Positions 37,325 to 46,522 of a stretch of DNA of 64,000 bases are shown here, one piece after another (position 1 is the first letter of the stretch; every line of letters starts with the position of its first letter). The translations under genes and the position numbers were made by a program. Under the pieces are notes generated by a model. The model saw only the letters and a list, made by a program, of their open reading frames with translations. It ran no database searches and had not been told where the DNA came from. This DNA is from Streptomyces bauhiniae (lineage in GTDB: Bacteria; Actinomycetota; Actinomycetes; Streptomycetales; Streptomycetaceae), in assembly GCF_004784475.1 (NCBI RefSeq), contig NZ_SRRT01000012.1:44671-108670 (forward strand), given 5' to 3'.

Positions 37325-38211
37325 TTCCACCACCCCACGCTGCGGGAAGGTTTCGCCTCCTGGCTGACCACGCAGCCCCACCTCCTGCCCGTGGTCCTCA
37401 TGGGCAGGAGCGATCAGGTCCTGCTGTCGCGCACGGACTGTCTCGAGGCGAGCAGCAGGCAGCGTCGGGGCACCCTGCTGCGCATCCCTCCCCCGCTCTA
37501 TCAGGCGACGGCTCAACGGCTGGCCGCGCTGCGTCAGCGTCCGGGTGCTTCGAGTCGTGGCAGCAGCGCTATGACCGGGAGCAGAGTGTCCTGGCCTACC
37601 TGGGGAAGAACAGCGGCCAGGGCTTCCTGCGCGCATACGTCTGTGCGGATCCGCAGCTCTTGGACATGCTCCTGCAGTTCGGCTCTCCCACCTGCTACGA
37701 CCCCCGCCCGCCGGTGCTGGCGCGGCTGCACCAAGCGGGCCTGCTGCCCGAAGAGGCACGGCAGCAGGCCATCTCTCGCATGATGAAGCTGGCCGTCTCC
37801 GCCCCCGATGCCTCCTGGATCGAAGACGAGGACTGGCAGAAGAAGGCGTGGCACCTCCTCCTCACCGGCGAGGACCGCGACCGCTTGTTCGCCCACGTGC
37901 GTGGCGAACTCTTCGCCCGCCGCGATGAGTTGCTCGGCGGCTGGTTGGCTGGTGCGACCGGCGATGACGACGATCCGGTAGAGGATGCTCTGTTCTGGTA
38001 TCGCCGGGCCTTTGAGGAGCGCGAGGACGACGAGGCAGCAGGCGAGTTCGACTACGCATCGGACCTCTACCATGAAGGCCGCCAGGGCCTTCCGCCCAGT
38101 GCCTCCGACGAGAACTGGGACCGCGGCGCCGCCGCCACAGTGAACGTACGGACAGCCGGCGAGAAGGACGCGCCTGCCCGCCGGAGCCTGTTCGACGACC
38201 TCGACTGGTGA
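37325..38211 (+). pseudogene. 3' remnant of a probable nSTAND3-type NTPase
   Basis: Protein-like sequence starts at about 37325 without a start codon (TLREGFASWLTTQPHLLPVV, LMGRSDQVLLSRTDCLEASS, LLRIPPPLYQATAQRLAALR), shifts frame near 37545, and continues ESWQQRYDREQSVLAYLGKN, YDPRPPVLARLHQAGLLPEE, KLAVSAPDASWIEDEDWQKK, ARRSLFDDLDW to 38211. The tail DASWIEDEDWQ and the all-helical composition match my memory of the C-terminal region of large Streptomyces STAND NTPases (restriction-endonuclease/nSTAND3 proteins, anti-phage type), but the Walker motifs that would prove it are missing. Truncated next to an IS5 remnant and frameshifted, hence non-functional. Confidence 0.45.
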
Positions 38212-38447
38212 TCAAAGGCTCTGGTGCGGGATCCAGGTCGTCGTGGCAGGAGTCCTGTGTGGCGGCCCCGCCCCGGACGATGGCCCGCCGCACGGCCGCC
38301 GCGCCCCGGTGGTCTGCGCCGTCGCATGCGGGCTGGGGCTTGCCCCGGTGGGGGGGTGTGTGGTCTGCGGATGCCCGCGGACCCGGCTGTGACTGCGGGC
38401 AACCGTGCTCCTGCCGCGCCGGGCCGGCTGTGCTGCAGGTGGACGCT

Positions 38448-38960
38448 TCACTCGGCGGCTGCGGCGTTCAGCCACGCGGCCAGTTCGCTGTAACTGCAGG
38501 CCCTGTGCAGGGTCCGTCCGCCCGGGCGGGTGTCGATGATCTGCGTGGCATCGCCCAGTGGGGTGTAAGGGGTGTGGGGCAGGCACACCCCACACCCAGG
38601 ACGCGCCGGTAGCGGGTCAGGTCGTAGTTGGGGCCCTGAGGCTGCTCGGTGAGGGTGCGGGTGACCTGCTGCCACTTGGTGACGGACTGCTCGATGAGGC
38701 TGGCGCTGTTGCGGACGGTACGGAAGTTCTGTCCGGGTCGGGCACAACGCCGGGACCAAGAACCACCGTCCACCCGGAGTCGTCCTGGTCGAGCCTGACT
38801 GAAGCGTCCATATGGAGGCACAAGGAGGTGCCGTCCTCAGATCCATATCGACCAGGGAACCGCTCGGCAGTGGGAAGACGAAGCGTGCGGCGCGGCCGTG
38901 ATCCGGCAGCGACCGGGACACCGCTGACTTCACATACAGGTGGTCCGCGCAGGAATCGCC
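38448..38960 (-). pseudogene. Degenerate hypothetical gene spread over three frames
   Basis: Protein-like pieces occur in order but in different minus-strand frames: KSAVSRSLPDHGRAARFVFP, then MDASVRLDQDDSGWTVVLGP, then FRTVRNSASLIEQSVTKWQQ and TEQPQGPNYDLTRYRRVLG, and lastly TPLGDATQIIDTRPGGRTLH with SELAAWLNAAAAE at the stop. I cannot name the family. The gene appears decayed by several indels. Confidence 0.35.
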
Positions 38961-39576
38961 CACGGCAGGTGTTCGGCATGCCGTTCGGCTGCGGAAAGGG
39001 CTGGAAGTGACACTGGCGATCGACGTATAGCTTTGTCGCCAGCTGGGCGCCGCAGCAGCCCAGGAGCACACCGCACCACAAGGTCCCCGCTCGTGGGCAT
39101 GACGGAAGGCGTCGAACTCGATCACCTCGGACGGCAGCACGACGGGACATCGGAGTCCTCATCGCCGATGACTGCCGTCTGCACCAGCCTGGTATCGCGC
39201 ACCGCCGCCCCCTTCACCTTCTGTAATCACGATAGAGGGCACGGTGCTGTCGTTACGGCGGTTCCGCTGACAGAGGCTTGAGGGTTGCTCGTGCGTGGCC
39301 GGATGTCGCGGATGCCGCGCCGGGTGGTGCAGGTCCAGCCTGGGCGAGGGACCTCTGCATTCCGTCATCGAAGAGCTGAGCATCCCTTCCGCCCAGGCCG
39401 TCCACGCCGCCGGCGCACTCCGCAGCCGGTCGTGCGGGACGGACCCGCCGCCGGAGCCGAAGCCGCCTACCGTGCCGGCTTCGCGGCGCTCCTCTGCGTC
39501 GGTACCGGAGGCTGAGGAATTACGTGAACTCGGCCCCTGGGGAAGTACGTGAACATCGAGAGCGTCCCTGGCCCGG
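38961..39576. other. Intergenic, IS21-like end repeats only
   Basis: No protein-like frame. The only structure is the repeat pair at 39516-39554, directly downstream of the helicase stop. Confidence 0.35.
39516..39554. repeat. IS21-like end repeats related to those at 6.1 kb
   Basis: GGAATTACGTGAAC (39516-39529) and GGGGAAGTACGTGAAC (39539-39554) are direct repeats 25 bases apart, versus GGGGAATTACGTGACC twice at 24-base spacing at 6111-6150. Same motif and spacing at two loci 33 kb apart, in opposite orientation relative to the window. Confidence 0.45.
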
Positions 39577-42500
39577 TCATGTGCCGGCAGGGGCCCAGGC
39601 GTGGTGAGGGAGTTCGGCGGCGAGGGTGCTGAAGTGGCGCTGGTCGCGCCATGCCTCGCGATTGCCGATGATGAACAGGCGGCGTTTGGCGCGGCTGACG
39701 GCGACGTTGAGGAGGTTGGGGCGGGAGGCGGCCCAGGCGCGGGCTCCGGGACGGGCGGGGTCCGTGCCGAGGATCAGGATGACGACGTCGGCTTCCTTGC
39801 CCTGGGTGGTGTGGACGGTACCGACCCGGTCCATGGGGAGCAGGCCGCGGCAGACCTGCCGGGCGCCAGCGACGACGGCGCGGAAGGGGCTGATGACGTA
39901 CACGTGCTTGGCCGGATCGATGCCGTCGGTCGTGGAAAGGCGTTCCAGGATCTGGCGCAGCGCCCGGCCTTCCTCGGGGATCCAGTGGCCTTCCGCGCGA
40001 CTGGAGACGACGTCCACCCAGGAGCTGGCAGGCCGGTAGCGGTAGAGGCCGCGGTCGGGAGTGCCGTTGACCATGAGGCCGTCGTAGGCGATGGCGTTGC
40101 TGATGGTGAACATCGGGTCGTCGCAGCGGCGGTGGACGCGCAGTGGTGCGCCGACCCAGACTTCGATCGAGCCGTCGGGCAGTTCGGCGGGCAGCGTGGT
40201 GCCGAAGCGGTTGCCGCGGTCGGCCAGTTGCTGGACGGAGGTACGGCCCGGCACCCATTCTTCGTCGACGCCGTAGTCCCGCCGCAGGGCCTGCTGGGCC
40301 GTCCAGGGCAGGGGCACGACTGGCTCCAGCTGGAGGGGGTCGCCGACCACCACGGCGTGCTGGGTGCGCCACATCGCGCCCACGGCCATCTGGGGGGTGG
40401 CCTGGCCGGCTTCGTCGATGAACAGCCAGCCCAGCGCCCCGCGGCCGATTCCGGTGAACACACGGTCCAGGGAGGCGAAGGTCGTCGACATCACTGGAAC
40501 GACCAGGAAGAGGCTCTGCCAGGCGGCGCGCCGGGCGGCCTCGCCGAGCGTGGCGGGCGCACCGCCGGTGACGACATCCATGGCGGCCATGAGATTGGCC
40601 CGCATCGTCTTGGCGGTGCAGCGCAGGAATGCCTGGTGCAGGTCGAGCGCGGCGAAGAACAGCTCGGATCGGGCCTGGGTGATCTGCTGGTCGGACCAGG
40701 GGGCGGCCAGCTCCCGGGTGGTGTCGTCCGTGAGCCAGGTGTTCTGGGGGACGTGCGCGCCCCAGGCGGCCCGGGCTTCGGACACTGTACGGTCCAGGTT
40801 CTGCGCGTATTCGACGGCACGGGTGAGGGATTTCCGTCGGTCGCGGAGTTCGGCGTCGGCCCGGTCGGCGTCCGTCCGTGCTTGGCGGGCGGCCGAGTCG
40901 GTCTCCTGTTGTGCAGTCTGGGTGTCCCGCTCGCGCCGGGCAAGGATCTGGTCCTCGGCGTGCCAGTCGCGGGCGGCCCGGCCAAGGGTGCACACGATGA
41001 TCCAGAAGCCGGGACGGCGGCTTGAATGTTCTCGGCGCCGGTCCTCGGCGCTGTCGCATGCCTGCAGGGCTTGGGCCAGCGCCTGTTCGGCTGCCGAGAC
41101 TGTTTCCCATCGCCGTGCGAGCCCCTCAGCGGCCTCGGTGGCACCCTGTTGCGCGGCCTCGACGGCCGCCTGGGCAGCGGGCACGGCGCGGAGAGCGGCT
41201 GCGGCCGCATCCCTTTCGTCCCTCAGCCGGTGTACCTCGGCCAGCGCGGTTTGGAAGCGGTCCTTGGCCTCGCGCCACACGCCGGCCTGCGGCGTCGTGG
41301 CGTATGTACGCAGCAACTGCGACAGCCCTTGACCGCTGTCGCTCCAGGCGCCGGGGCGGGCACCGTCCGCGGTGGCGGGCGCGTTTTGGTCGGTGCCTTT
41401 CTCCTTGCCGTGCCAGAAGCGGTTGACGAACTCGATGCGGTTCTTCTTGCTGCCCAGCCGGGCGGCGACGGCGCCCCAGGCCGGGACGCCCTTCAGCAGC
41501 CGGGTGGCCTGCTCGGCGAAGTAGTCGGCGTCCTCGCGCCACTGCGCGCCCAGCGCGTCGCGGGCCGGGATCTCGGTGGAGATGTTCTCCACCGCCCCGT
41601 TGTTCGCCGACGCCACCACCATCTCGAAGCCGGTGAATTCCGGCAGCAGTTCGGTGACGGTGCGGGTGTACTCACCGCTCTTCCACCGGTGGACGGTGTC
41701 CGAGAACGCAGCCGACGGCAGCCGCAGCCCGGCCAGCCGCACCGCCCTCTCCACGACCAGGTCGGCGATGCTGTCGCGGAGCATCGTGGTCTTACCCGTA
41801 CCGGGTGGCCCGTTGACGGCGAACAGACCACCACCGCCCGCGAGCTCTGCCTTGATCGAGTTCACGGCGAACTGCTGGCTCAGCGCCAGCGGGTGCGTGC
41901 TCTCCGCCGGCCAGCGGCCCAGCGGGGTGGCCCGGGGCTCCACCCCCGCCAGCGCCGCCTCGGGCCGCACACGCAGATCAATGCGCCGGGCGGTGTTCAG
42001 CTCCGCATCCGGGGTCAGATACGCCTCAAGCGGTGCCCCGGGGCCGGCCACGGGCAGCGCCGTGGCCACCCGCTTCAGGTCGTCGGCGATGAAGCTGTTC
42101 AAGAAGCCCTGCTGGTCACTGTCCTCGGCCCGGTCCTCCCGCACCGCGACGGTTCGGACCCGCAGACCGAACGGGCGCAGCACGCCTTCGACGCCCCAGC
42201 TGACCGCCAGGTCGTGGGTGAACCCGATGAGATCCTCGGCGGAGATACGCCGACTGCCCACCGGCGTTCCGCTCTGGTCGTCGCCCTGCTCGCTGACGGC
42301 CTGCGGCACCGCCCCGCCGTCCACGTCATCAGCGGCGGGCAGCACGGCGCCGGTCAGCGGCTCGTCGGCGGCCGTCGCGCGGGCCACCACTGGTACGGGT
42401 TGCTCCCCCAGTCCGGCGGCCCGGGCCAGCCACGGTTGTATGTCCTCCTCGAAGCCGTCCAGCCAGCGCCCGCCGCCCGGCCCGGGACTCAGCGCCCGGC

Positions 42501-42882
42501 CGGTCGCCCACCCGCACGCGGAGAACACCGGGGAGTCCAGCAGCAGCCGACCGTCATCAGTGACCGTCAGCGCGAACAAGGCGGTATCGCCGTCCATCCG
42601 CCCGTCCACGTCCTCCTCGTCCCGACCGAAGACCTCCAGCAGCGTGTCGCGGACGTCCGCCAGGGCGAAACAGCCTCCGTAGACGATGTGCTGCCAGGTG
42701 TACCCAGGATCCAGCGGCAGGCTGCGTACAGGGTGACCGTCCTCCCAGGGCAAAGCACGGTCCGCCGCGACCTCATAGACCTGCTCCCGCAATGACACAG
42801 CCGGAACTTTCTGCGGACTGAACAGCTCCACGGTCCGCCAGTACTCGACCACCTCGGTCAGGCGTTCCCGATCGCCTCTCAT
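39577..42882 (-). CDS. Large UPF1-like SF1 DNA/RNA helicase with coiled-coil insertion
   Basis: 1101 residues from ATG 42882, where family-like sequence begins (LTEVVEYWRTVELFSPQKVP). The frame stays open to ATG 43224, giving 1215 aa, but that extension is not family-like. Walker A is GGLFAVNGPPGTGKTTMLRD (about residue 360), motif II is GWLFIDEAGQATPQMAVGAM (DEAG), motif III VVVGDPLQLEPVV, motif V VGTVHTTQGKEADVVILILG and motif VI LLNVAVSRAKRRLFIIGN. Between Walker A and motif II lies a long insertion rich in Glu/Arg/Ala heptads (RDERDAAAAALRAVPAAQAA), a predicted coiled coil. An FxxxFIADDLKRV-type N-terminal region is conserved in stand-alone bacterial helicases of this kind, several of which lie in defence islands. 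No partner nuclease is adjacent. ATP-dependent translocation is well supported, the biological role is inferred. Confidence 0.85.
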   Translation of the reverse strand: MRGDRERLTEVVEYWRTVELFSPQKVPAVSLREQVYEVAADRALPWEDGHPVRSLPLDPGYTWQHIVYGGCFALADVRDTLLEVFGRDEEDVDGRMDGDTALFALTVTDDGRLLLDSPVFSACGWATGRALSPGPGGGRWLDGFEEDIQPWLARAAGLGEQPVPVVARATAADEPLTGAVLPAADDVDGGAVPQAVSEQGDDQSGTPVGSRRISAEDLIGFTHDLAVSWGVEGVLRPFGLRVRTVAVREDRAEDSDQQGFLNSFIADDLKRVATALPVAGPGAPLEAYLTPDAELNTARRIDLRVRPEAALAGVEPRATPLGRWPAESTHPLALSQQFAVNSIKAELAGGGGLFAVNGPPGTGKTTMLRDSIADLVVERAVRLAGLRLPSAAFSDTVHRWKSGEYTRTVTELLPEFTGFEMVVASANNGAVENISTEIPARDALGAQWREDADYFAEQATRLLKGVPAWGAVAARLGSKKNRIEFVNRFWHGKEKGTDQNAPATADGARPGAWSDSGQGLSQLLRTYATTPQAGVWREAKDRFQTALAEVHRLRDERDAAAAALRAVPAAQAAVEAAQQGATEAAEGLARRWETVSAAEQALAQALQACDSAEDRRREHSSRRPGFWIIVCTLGRAARDWHAEDQILARRERDTQTAQQETDSAARQARTDADRADAELRDRRKSLTRAVEYAQNLDRTVSEARAAWGAHVPQNTWLTDDTTRELAAPWSDQQITQARSELFFAALDLHQAFLRCTAKTMRANLMAAMDVVTGGAPATLGEAARRAAWQSLFLVVPVMSTTFASLDRVFTGIGRGALGWLFIDEAGQATPQMAVGAMWRTQHAVVVGDPLQLEPVVPLPWTAQQALRRDYGVDEEWVPGRTSVQQLADRGNRFGTTLPAELPDGSIEVWVGAPLRVHRRCDDPMFTISNAIAYDGLMVNGTPDRGLYRYRPASSWVDVVSSRAEGHWIPEEGRALRQILERLSTTDGIDPAKHVYVISPFRAVVAGARQVCRGLLPMDRVGTVHTTQGKEADVVILILGTDPARPGARAWAASRPNLLNVAVSRAKRRLFIIGNREAWRDQRHFSTLAAELPHHAWAPAGT

Positions 42883-43326
42883 CCCACCCCTGACATTCAC
42901 CGGCCACGACCGGACCAGGCTATAGGCTGTACCGCGCCTCGCGGCTGCCAGGTCAGCCAGGGGTGACTTCCAGTACCGGTTTCCCTCCGCCGGGCTCTGA
43001 TTCCAGTCGGCGAACCGCTGTCCCACCTGTTCCCAGCGCCCGTTGGGCCGCGAACACTTGGCGTCCCTGTCAGGGACGTGGCTGGGGCGGTCGGTGCCAG
43101 GAAGTCCGACGGCTCGGCGTTGCGACTGATCACTGACGGTTACCGACCGCTCGGCCCGGTGACTTTCAGTAGCGTCGCATCGCCGGTCCACGCCGCCGTC
43201 GAATCCTCGGGGCAGGGGCGACACGGCTGGGCGGTCACCACAGGCGGTGACGGGTTCGACCCGCTGGGGGGCTGCGGCGCGGTCTCCTGCTGGCAGGCCA
43301 GAGCCCGGCAGCTGCGCGGCGCCAGC

Positions 43327-43934
43327 TCAGGAGGTCTTGGAGCGGCCGGTATGGACAGGGCCGGCACCTCTGACGTTGCCGGGCGTCCGGTCGGAACGCA
43401 GAGCGCCTCGCATGGTGCGGAGGCGGTGGGTCTGGCGGTTGCTGTTCCAGGTCATCCAGGCGATGAAAAGTACGCTGAGGGCGGCCAGGGCGATGGTCTG
43501 GGGCATGCCGGCGGTGAGGACGGTGATCGTGGTGAAGAGGAGGGCCAGGAAGACAAGGGCCGTCACGCGGTGGCGACTCTGGTGCAGGCGTCGTTCCACG
43601 ATCTCCCGCAGGACCCGGCGGTCCTCGGGGACGGCAGGCGGCTCGCCCGTGCGCAGGCTGTGTTCCAGGGTGATGAGGCGGTCGGTGGAGCACCGACGGC
43701 CTCTCCTTGCGACGGCGGGCCCTGGGCGAAGGTGATGCCGACGGCGGAGTACAGGCAGGGACGCAGGACGGTCGTCCAGAGCGAGTGTCCGGGGAAGAGG
43801 AGCCAGGTCACGGCGATCGCTGCAGGCGCTCCCAGGGCGATCGGCGCCCACGCGTGTCTGATGAGAAGTCGTTGATCCGTCGCATGTCCCGCCCCCTTGG
43901 TGGGGTCGCTCCCCCGCAGGCCGGTGAGTGACAC
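43327..43934 (-). pseudogene. Small integral membrane protein, frameshifted
   Basis: The first part (LLIRHAWAPIALGAPAAIAV, TWLLFPGHSLWTTVLRPCLY, SAVGITFAQGPPS) lies in one frame from GTG 43934. After about 43695 the sequence continues in another frame as DRLITLEHSLRTGEPPAVPE, DRRVLREIVERRLHQSRHRV, ALVFLALLFTTITVLTAGMP, TIALAALSVLFIAWMTWN. Together they give about four membrane segments with a charged cytoplasmic loop. The family resembles small actinomycete membrane hypotheticals. The indel makes function doubtful. Confidence 0.55.
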
Positions 43935-43995
43935 GGGGCCGGCTGCGGCCGGGCCTGTCCTCTACGCGCGGCGCCGGGCCACGCGCCGACTCCGT

Positions 43996-44559
43996 TCAGA
44001 TGGGCAGGAGTTCGGGGGTGAAGACGGTGATGTGGTCGGTGATGTCTTCGGGGGTGCGGCGTCTGGGGGTGCGGGTGTGGTGGGGGGTGCCGATGTAGAG
44101 CCAGCCCAGGAGGCGTTCTTCGGGGCGCAGGCCGAGGGTGTGGCGGGTGCGTTCGGACTGGGTGAAGCGGCCGGTGCGCCAGACGCTGCCGAAGCCGCGG
44201 GCGTGCAGGAGGAGGATGAGGGAGCCGGCCATGGCGCTGGTGGCGGCGAGCTGTTCCCATTCGGGGACGGCGGCGTGCTGGGGGGTGAAGACGAGGGTGG
44301 CGAGCAGGGGGGCGCGCTGGGGTTTGGTCTGCATCTGTGCGCGGCGGGGCTGGGGGCCGTCGTAGTCGTCGGCGAAGCAGCGGCCCAGGGCGGTGCGTGC
44401 GTCGCCGCGGACCAGTATCCAGCGCCAGGGGCGGAGCCGGCCGTGGTCGGGGGCGGTGGCCGCGGCGCGCAGGAGGTAGGCGAATTCCTCGTCGTTGGGG
44501 GCGGGTTCGACGAGTTGGTGTTCGCTGCGGCGGGTCAGCACGGCCGTCATGACATCCAT
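43996..44559 (-). CDS. Nitroreductase-family FMN oxidoreductase
   Basis: 187 residues from ATG 44559. MTAVLTRRSEHQLVEPAPND, AATAPDHGRLRPWRWILVRG, ATSAMAGSLILLLHARGFGS and VWRTGRFT, LGLRPEERLLGWLYIGTP are the standard blocks of the small YdjA-like nitroreductase group: the RRS motif that holds FMN phosphate, the APxxGxLxPWR strand, and the G-W-x-x-G end. It should bind FMN and use NAD(P)H. Gene context is the left flank of the RiPP-like cluster, 78 bp downstream of a 31-codon ORF on the same strand. A role in oxidising or reducing the peptide is possible but unproven; housekeeping nitroreductases of this kind are common. Confidence 0.85.
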   Translation of the reverse strand: MDVMTAVLTRRSEHQLVEPAPNDEEFAYLLRAAATAPDHGRLRPWRWILVRGDARTALGRCFADDYDGPQPRRAQMQTKPQRAPLLATLVFTPQHAAVPEWEQLAATSAMAGSLILLLHARGFGSVWRTGRFTQSERTRHTLGLRPEERLLGWLYIGTPHHTRTPRRRTPEDITDHITVFTPELLPI

Positions 44560-44636
44560 GGCTGTTCCTCTTCTGCGTACGGGCTTCTCCGGAAATTAAG
44601 GAGAGGGGGGCGGTGGTGGGTGGTGGGGGCCGGGGG

Positions 44637-44732
44637 TTACTGCCAGCCGGAGTCGTTGCCGGTCGTGCGGGACGTCTGGTGCACGTGGAGGGGTGTTGCG
44701 GTGGTGCCCCGGGCTGTGTCGCCGACCGCCAT
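44637..44732 (-). CDS. 31-residue small ORF with good RBS
   Basis: ATG 44732 is preceded by GGAGG seven bases upstream and the frame ends TAA 44637-44639. The peptide starts MAVGDTARGTTATPLHVHQT and ends GNDSGWQ; it has no Cys and no hydrophobic segment. It lies directly upstream of the nitroreductase gene on the same strand, in a cluster that makes small peptides, so it could be a further precursor or a leader peptide. No family known. Confidence 0.4.
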   Translation of the reverse strand: MAVGDTARGTTATPLHVHQTSRTTGNDSGWQ

Positions 44733-44883
44733 GGGTGTGCCTCCGGTGTCCTCGATGGGCTGACTCCTTTGAGGGTGCCGTTCCGCAGGTGCCGCTGTAA
44801 GGGGGAAACGTGCAGGTCAAACCGTCCATGACCTACTTAGGACATGCCGGGGCCGGTGGGTGGGGCGGGGTGCCGGCGGGTTT

Positions 44884-45189
44884 TCACAGGGGCCAGTCGG
44901 CGTCGATGGGGATGAGGGGGACCTCGGCGCGCAGCAGGGTCCAGGAGTGCAGCCAGTGGTGGTGGAGGAGGGTGCGGCGCCACAGGGTGACGGCGGTCTC
45001 CTCGGCCGCCTGGAGGGTGGCGGCGCTGATGTAGACGCCGATGACGGGGTGGGGGTGGGTGTCGGCGTGGACGACGACGTGTTCGACCCCGGTCACGTCC
45101 CGGCCGCAGGCGGCCACGGCGTCGGCCGTCCCGGTGGGCAGGAGGACGCCGTGCACGGGTGGCTGCACGTGGACATGGACGAGGTACAT
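44884..45189 (-). CDS. 101-residue hypothetical protein
   Basis: ATG 45189 with GCAGGAAACC upstream. MYLVHVHVQPPVHGVLLPTG, GVEHVVVHADTHPHPVIGVY, ISAATLQAAEETAVTLWRRT and HHHWLHSWTLLRAEVPL suggest a small alpha/beta protein with a His-rich tail. I do not recognise a family or catalytic motif. It is divergent from the TrmB/LuxR regulator and may be read together with the 31-codon ORF and nitroreductase. Confidence 0.65.
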   Translation of the reverse strand: MYLVHVHVQPPVHGVLLPTGTADAVAACGRDVTGVEHVVVHADTHPHPVIGVYISAATLQAAEETAVTLWRRTLLHHHWLHSWTLLRAEVPLIPIDADWPL

Positions 45190-45509
45190 GGCGGGTTTCC
45201 TGCCGGCGTCGGACCCGTTTGCCGGGCGAGGCCGGCAGACAGCGGAAAGTGCAACATGGCACGAGTCGCTGGTGGCGTCTACGTCCGACCACGTTGAACA
45301 ACCGTCCGGCGCGGGCGGGTTGGTGCTGCCCGGGGGTGCGGGGCGGGCGGGGTGGGGTGGTGGGAACGGTCAGTCTTGGGCCAAGAGAGTGCGTATTCGG
45401 CCGATCGCGAGTACATCTGGACTACTCTCCTCTCCCTAACAGCGGTTGAGGCGCGCGCTCATCGGCCTTGAGCGATTCAGGTGCCATACAGACCTGTCGG
45501 GGGAATGAG
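45190..45509. other. Divergent promoter region of the regulator and the 101-aa gene
   Basis: Holds the promoters for both neighbours. A 13-codon frame starting at ATG 45256 (MARVAGGVYVRPR, preceded by GGAAAG) could be a leader peptide on the plus strand. No clear operator palindrome of the 60-61 kb type is present. Confidence 0.35.
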
Positions 45510-46508
45510 ATGCTTGATCTTCTCGGGCTCGACCACCAGACGGAATCCGTGTACCGGGCCATGCTCGCCCATCCCGAGGACGGTGTGGATGCTCTGGTGT
45601 CCCGGCTGGGCAGACCGGCGAAGGAGATCCGGGACGCGCTGGACCGGCTGAGTGAGCTGGCGCTGGTGCGTTTTTCCACCGAGGACCCCACGCAACTGCA
45701 CGCGGTCAGCCCGCACTTGGGCATCGAGATCCTTCTGGCGCGGCAGCAGGCGGAACTGGCCGCCCAGCAGCAGCGGGTGGAGGCGAGCCGGGCGGTCGCG
45801 GCGCGGCTGATCTCGGAGTTCGCCGGGCAGCAGGAGGACGTTCCCGAGGCGGGGGTGCAGTATCTGCGGGGGCTGGAGTCGATCCGGGACTATCTGACGG
45901 CGCTCAACCACCAGGTCCGGCACGAGTTCCTGGCGTTCGCGCCGGGCGGGCCGCAGACGGAGGCCAACATGCAGGCCTCGCGTCCGCTGAACCAGCGGCT
46001 GCTGGAGCGGGGGGTGCAGATGCGGACGATCTATCTGGACAGTATCCGGCGGGACGCGGCGACGGTGGCGTACGCGGAGTGGCTGATGGACAAGGGCGGT
46101 CAGGTGCGGACGGTGCCGTCGCTGCCGAACCGGATGATCATCTGTGACCGGCAGGTGGCGATCATGGCCGCGGACAGCAACGCGACCTCGGTGGGGGCGG
46201 TGGTGCTCAGCGCGCCGGGGCTGATCGCCGCCCTGTGCACGCTGTTCGACACCACCTGGCAGGCGGCGGAGGCGCTGGGCACCCCGCCCGGGCGGGAGCA
46301 GGAGGGGCTGACCCGGCAGCAGGCCGAGGTGCTGCATCTGCTGGCCGAGGGGCACACCGACGACGCGATCGCCCGGAAGCTGGGGGTCTCCCCCCGTACG
46401 GCGCGGCGGTTCGCGAACACTTTGATGGCGCAGTTGGACGCGCGCAGCCGTTTCCAGGCCGGGGTGCGGGCGGTGCAGTACGGGCATCTGCCGGCGAACG
46501 CCGGCTAG
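45510..46508 (+). CDS. TrmB-like/LuxR-type transcriptional regulator
   Basis: 332 residues from ATG 45510, with GGGGGAATGAG just upstream. Residues 1-75 form a TrmB-like winged helix (LLGLDHQTESVYRAMLAHPE; VDALVSRLGRPAKEIRDALD), then a coiled segment (LARQQAELAAQQQRVEASRA). The middle (YLRGLESIRDYLTALNHQVR; EFLAFAPGGPQTEANMQASR; RPLNQRLLERGVQMRTIYLD) resembles the degenerate phospholipase-D-like sensor found in this type. Residues about 268-322 are a LuxR/GerE helix-turn-helix (LTRQQAEVLHLLAEGHTDDA, IARKLGVSPRTARRFANTL). Such regulators are frequent in Streptomyces biosynthetic clusters. It is convergent with the M20 gene and divergent from the 101-aa gene. Confidence 0.85.
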   Translation: MLDLLGLDHQTESVYRAMLAHPEDGVDALVSRLGRPAKEIRDALDRLSELALVRFSTEDPTQLHAVSPHLGIEILLARQQAELAAQQQRVEASRAVAARLISEFAGQQEDVPEAGVQYLRGLESIRDYLTALNHQVRHEFLAFAPGGPQTEANMQASRPLNQRLLERGVQMRTIYLDSIRRDAATVAYAEWLMDKGGQVRTVPSLPNRMIICDRQVAIMAADSNATSVGAVVLSAPGLIAALCTLFDTTWQAAEALGTPPGREQEGLTRQQAEVLHLLAEGHTDDAIARKLGVSPRTARRFANTLMAQLDARSRFQAGVRAVQYGHLPANAG

Positions 46509-46522
46509 CGGGCCCGGTGTTC

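Noticed and set aside
42883..43224. N-terminal extension of the helicase
   Set aside because: The frame is open but Arg/Ser-rich and without family similarity; helicase homology begins at the ATG at 42882. Not fully excluded.
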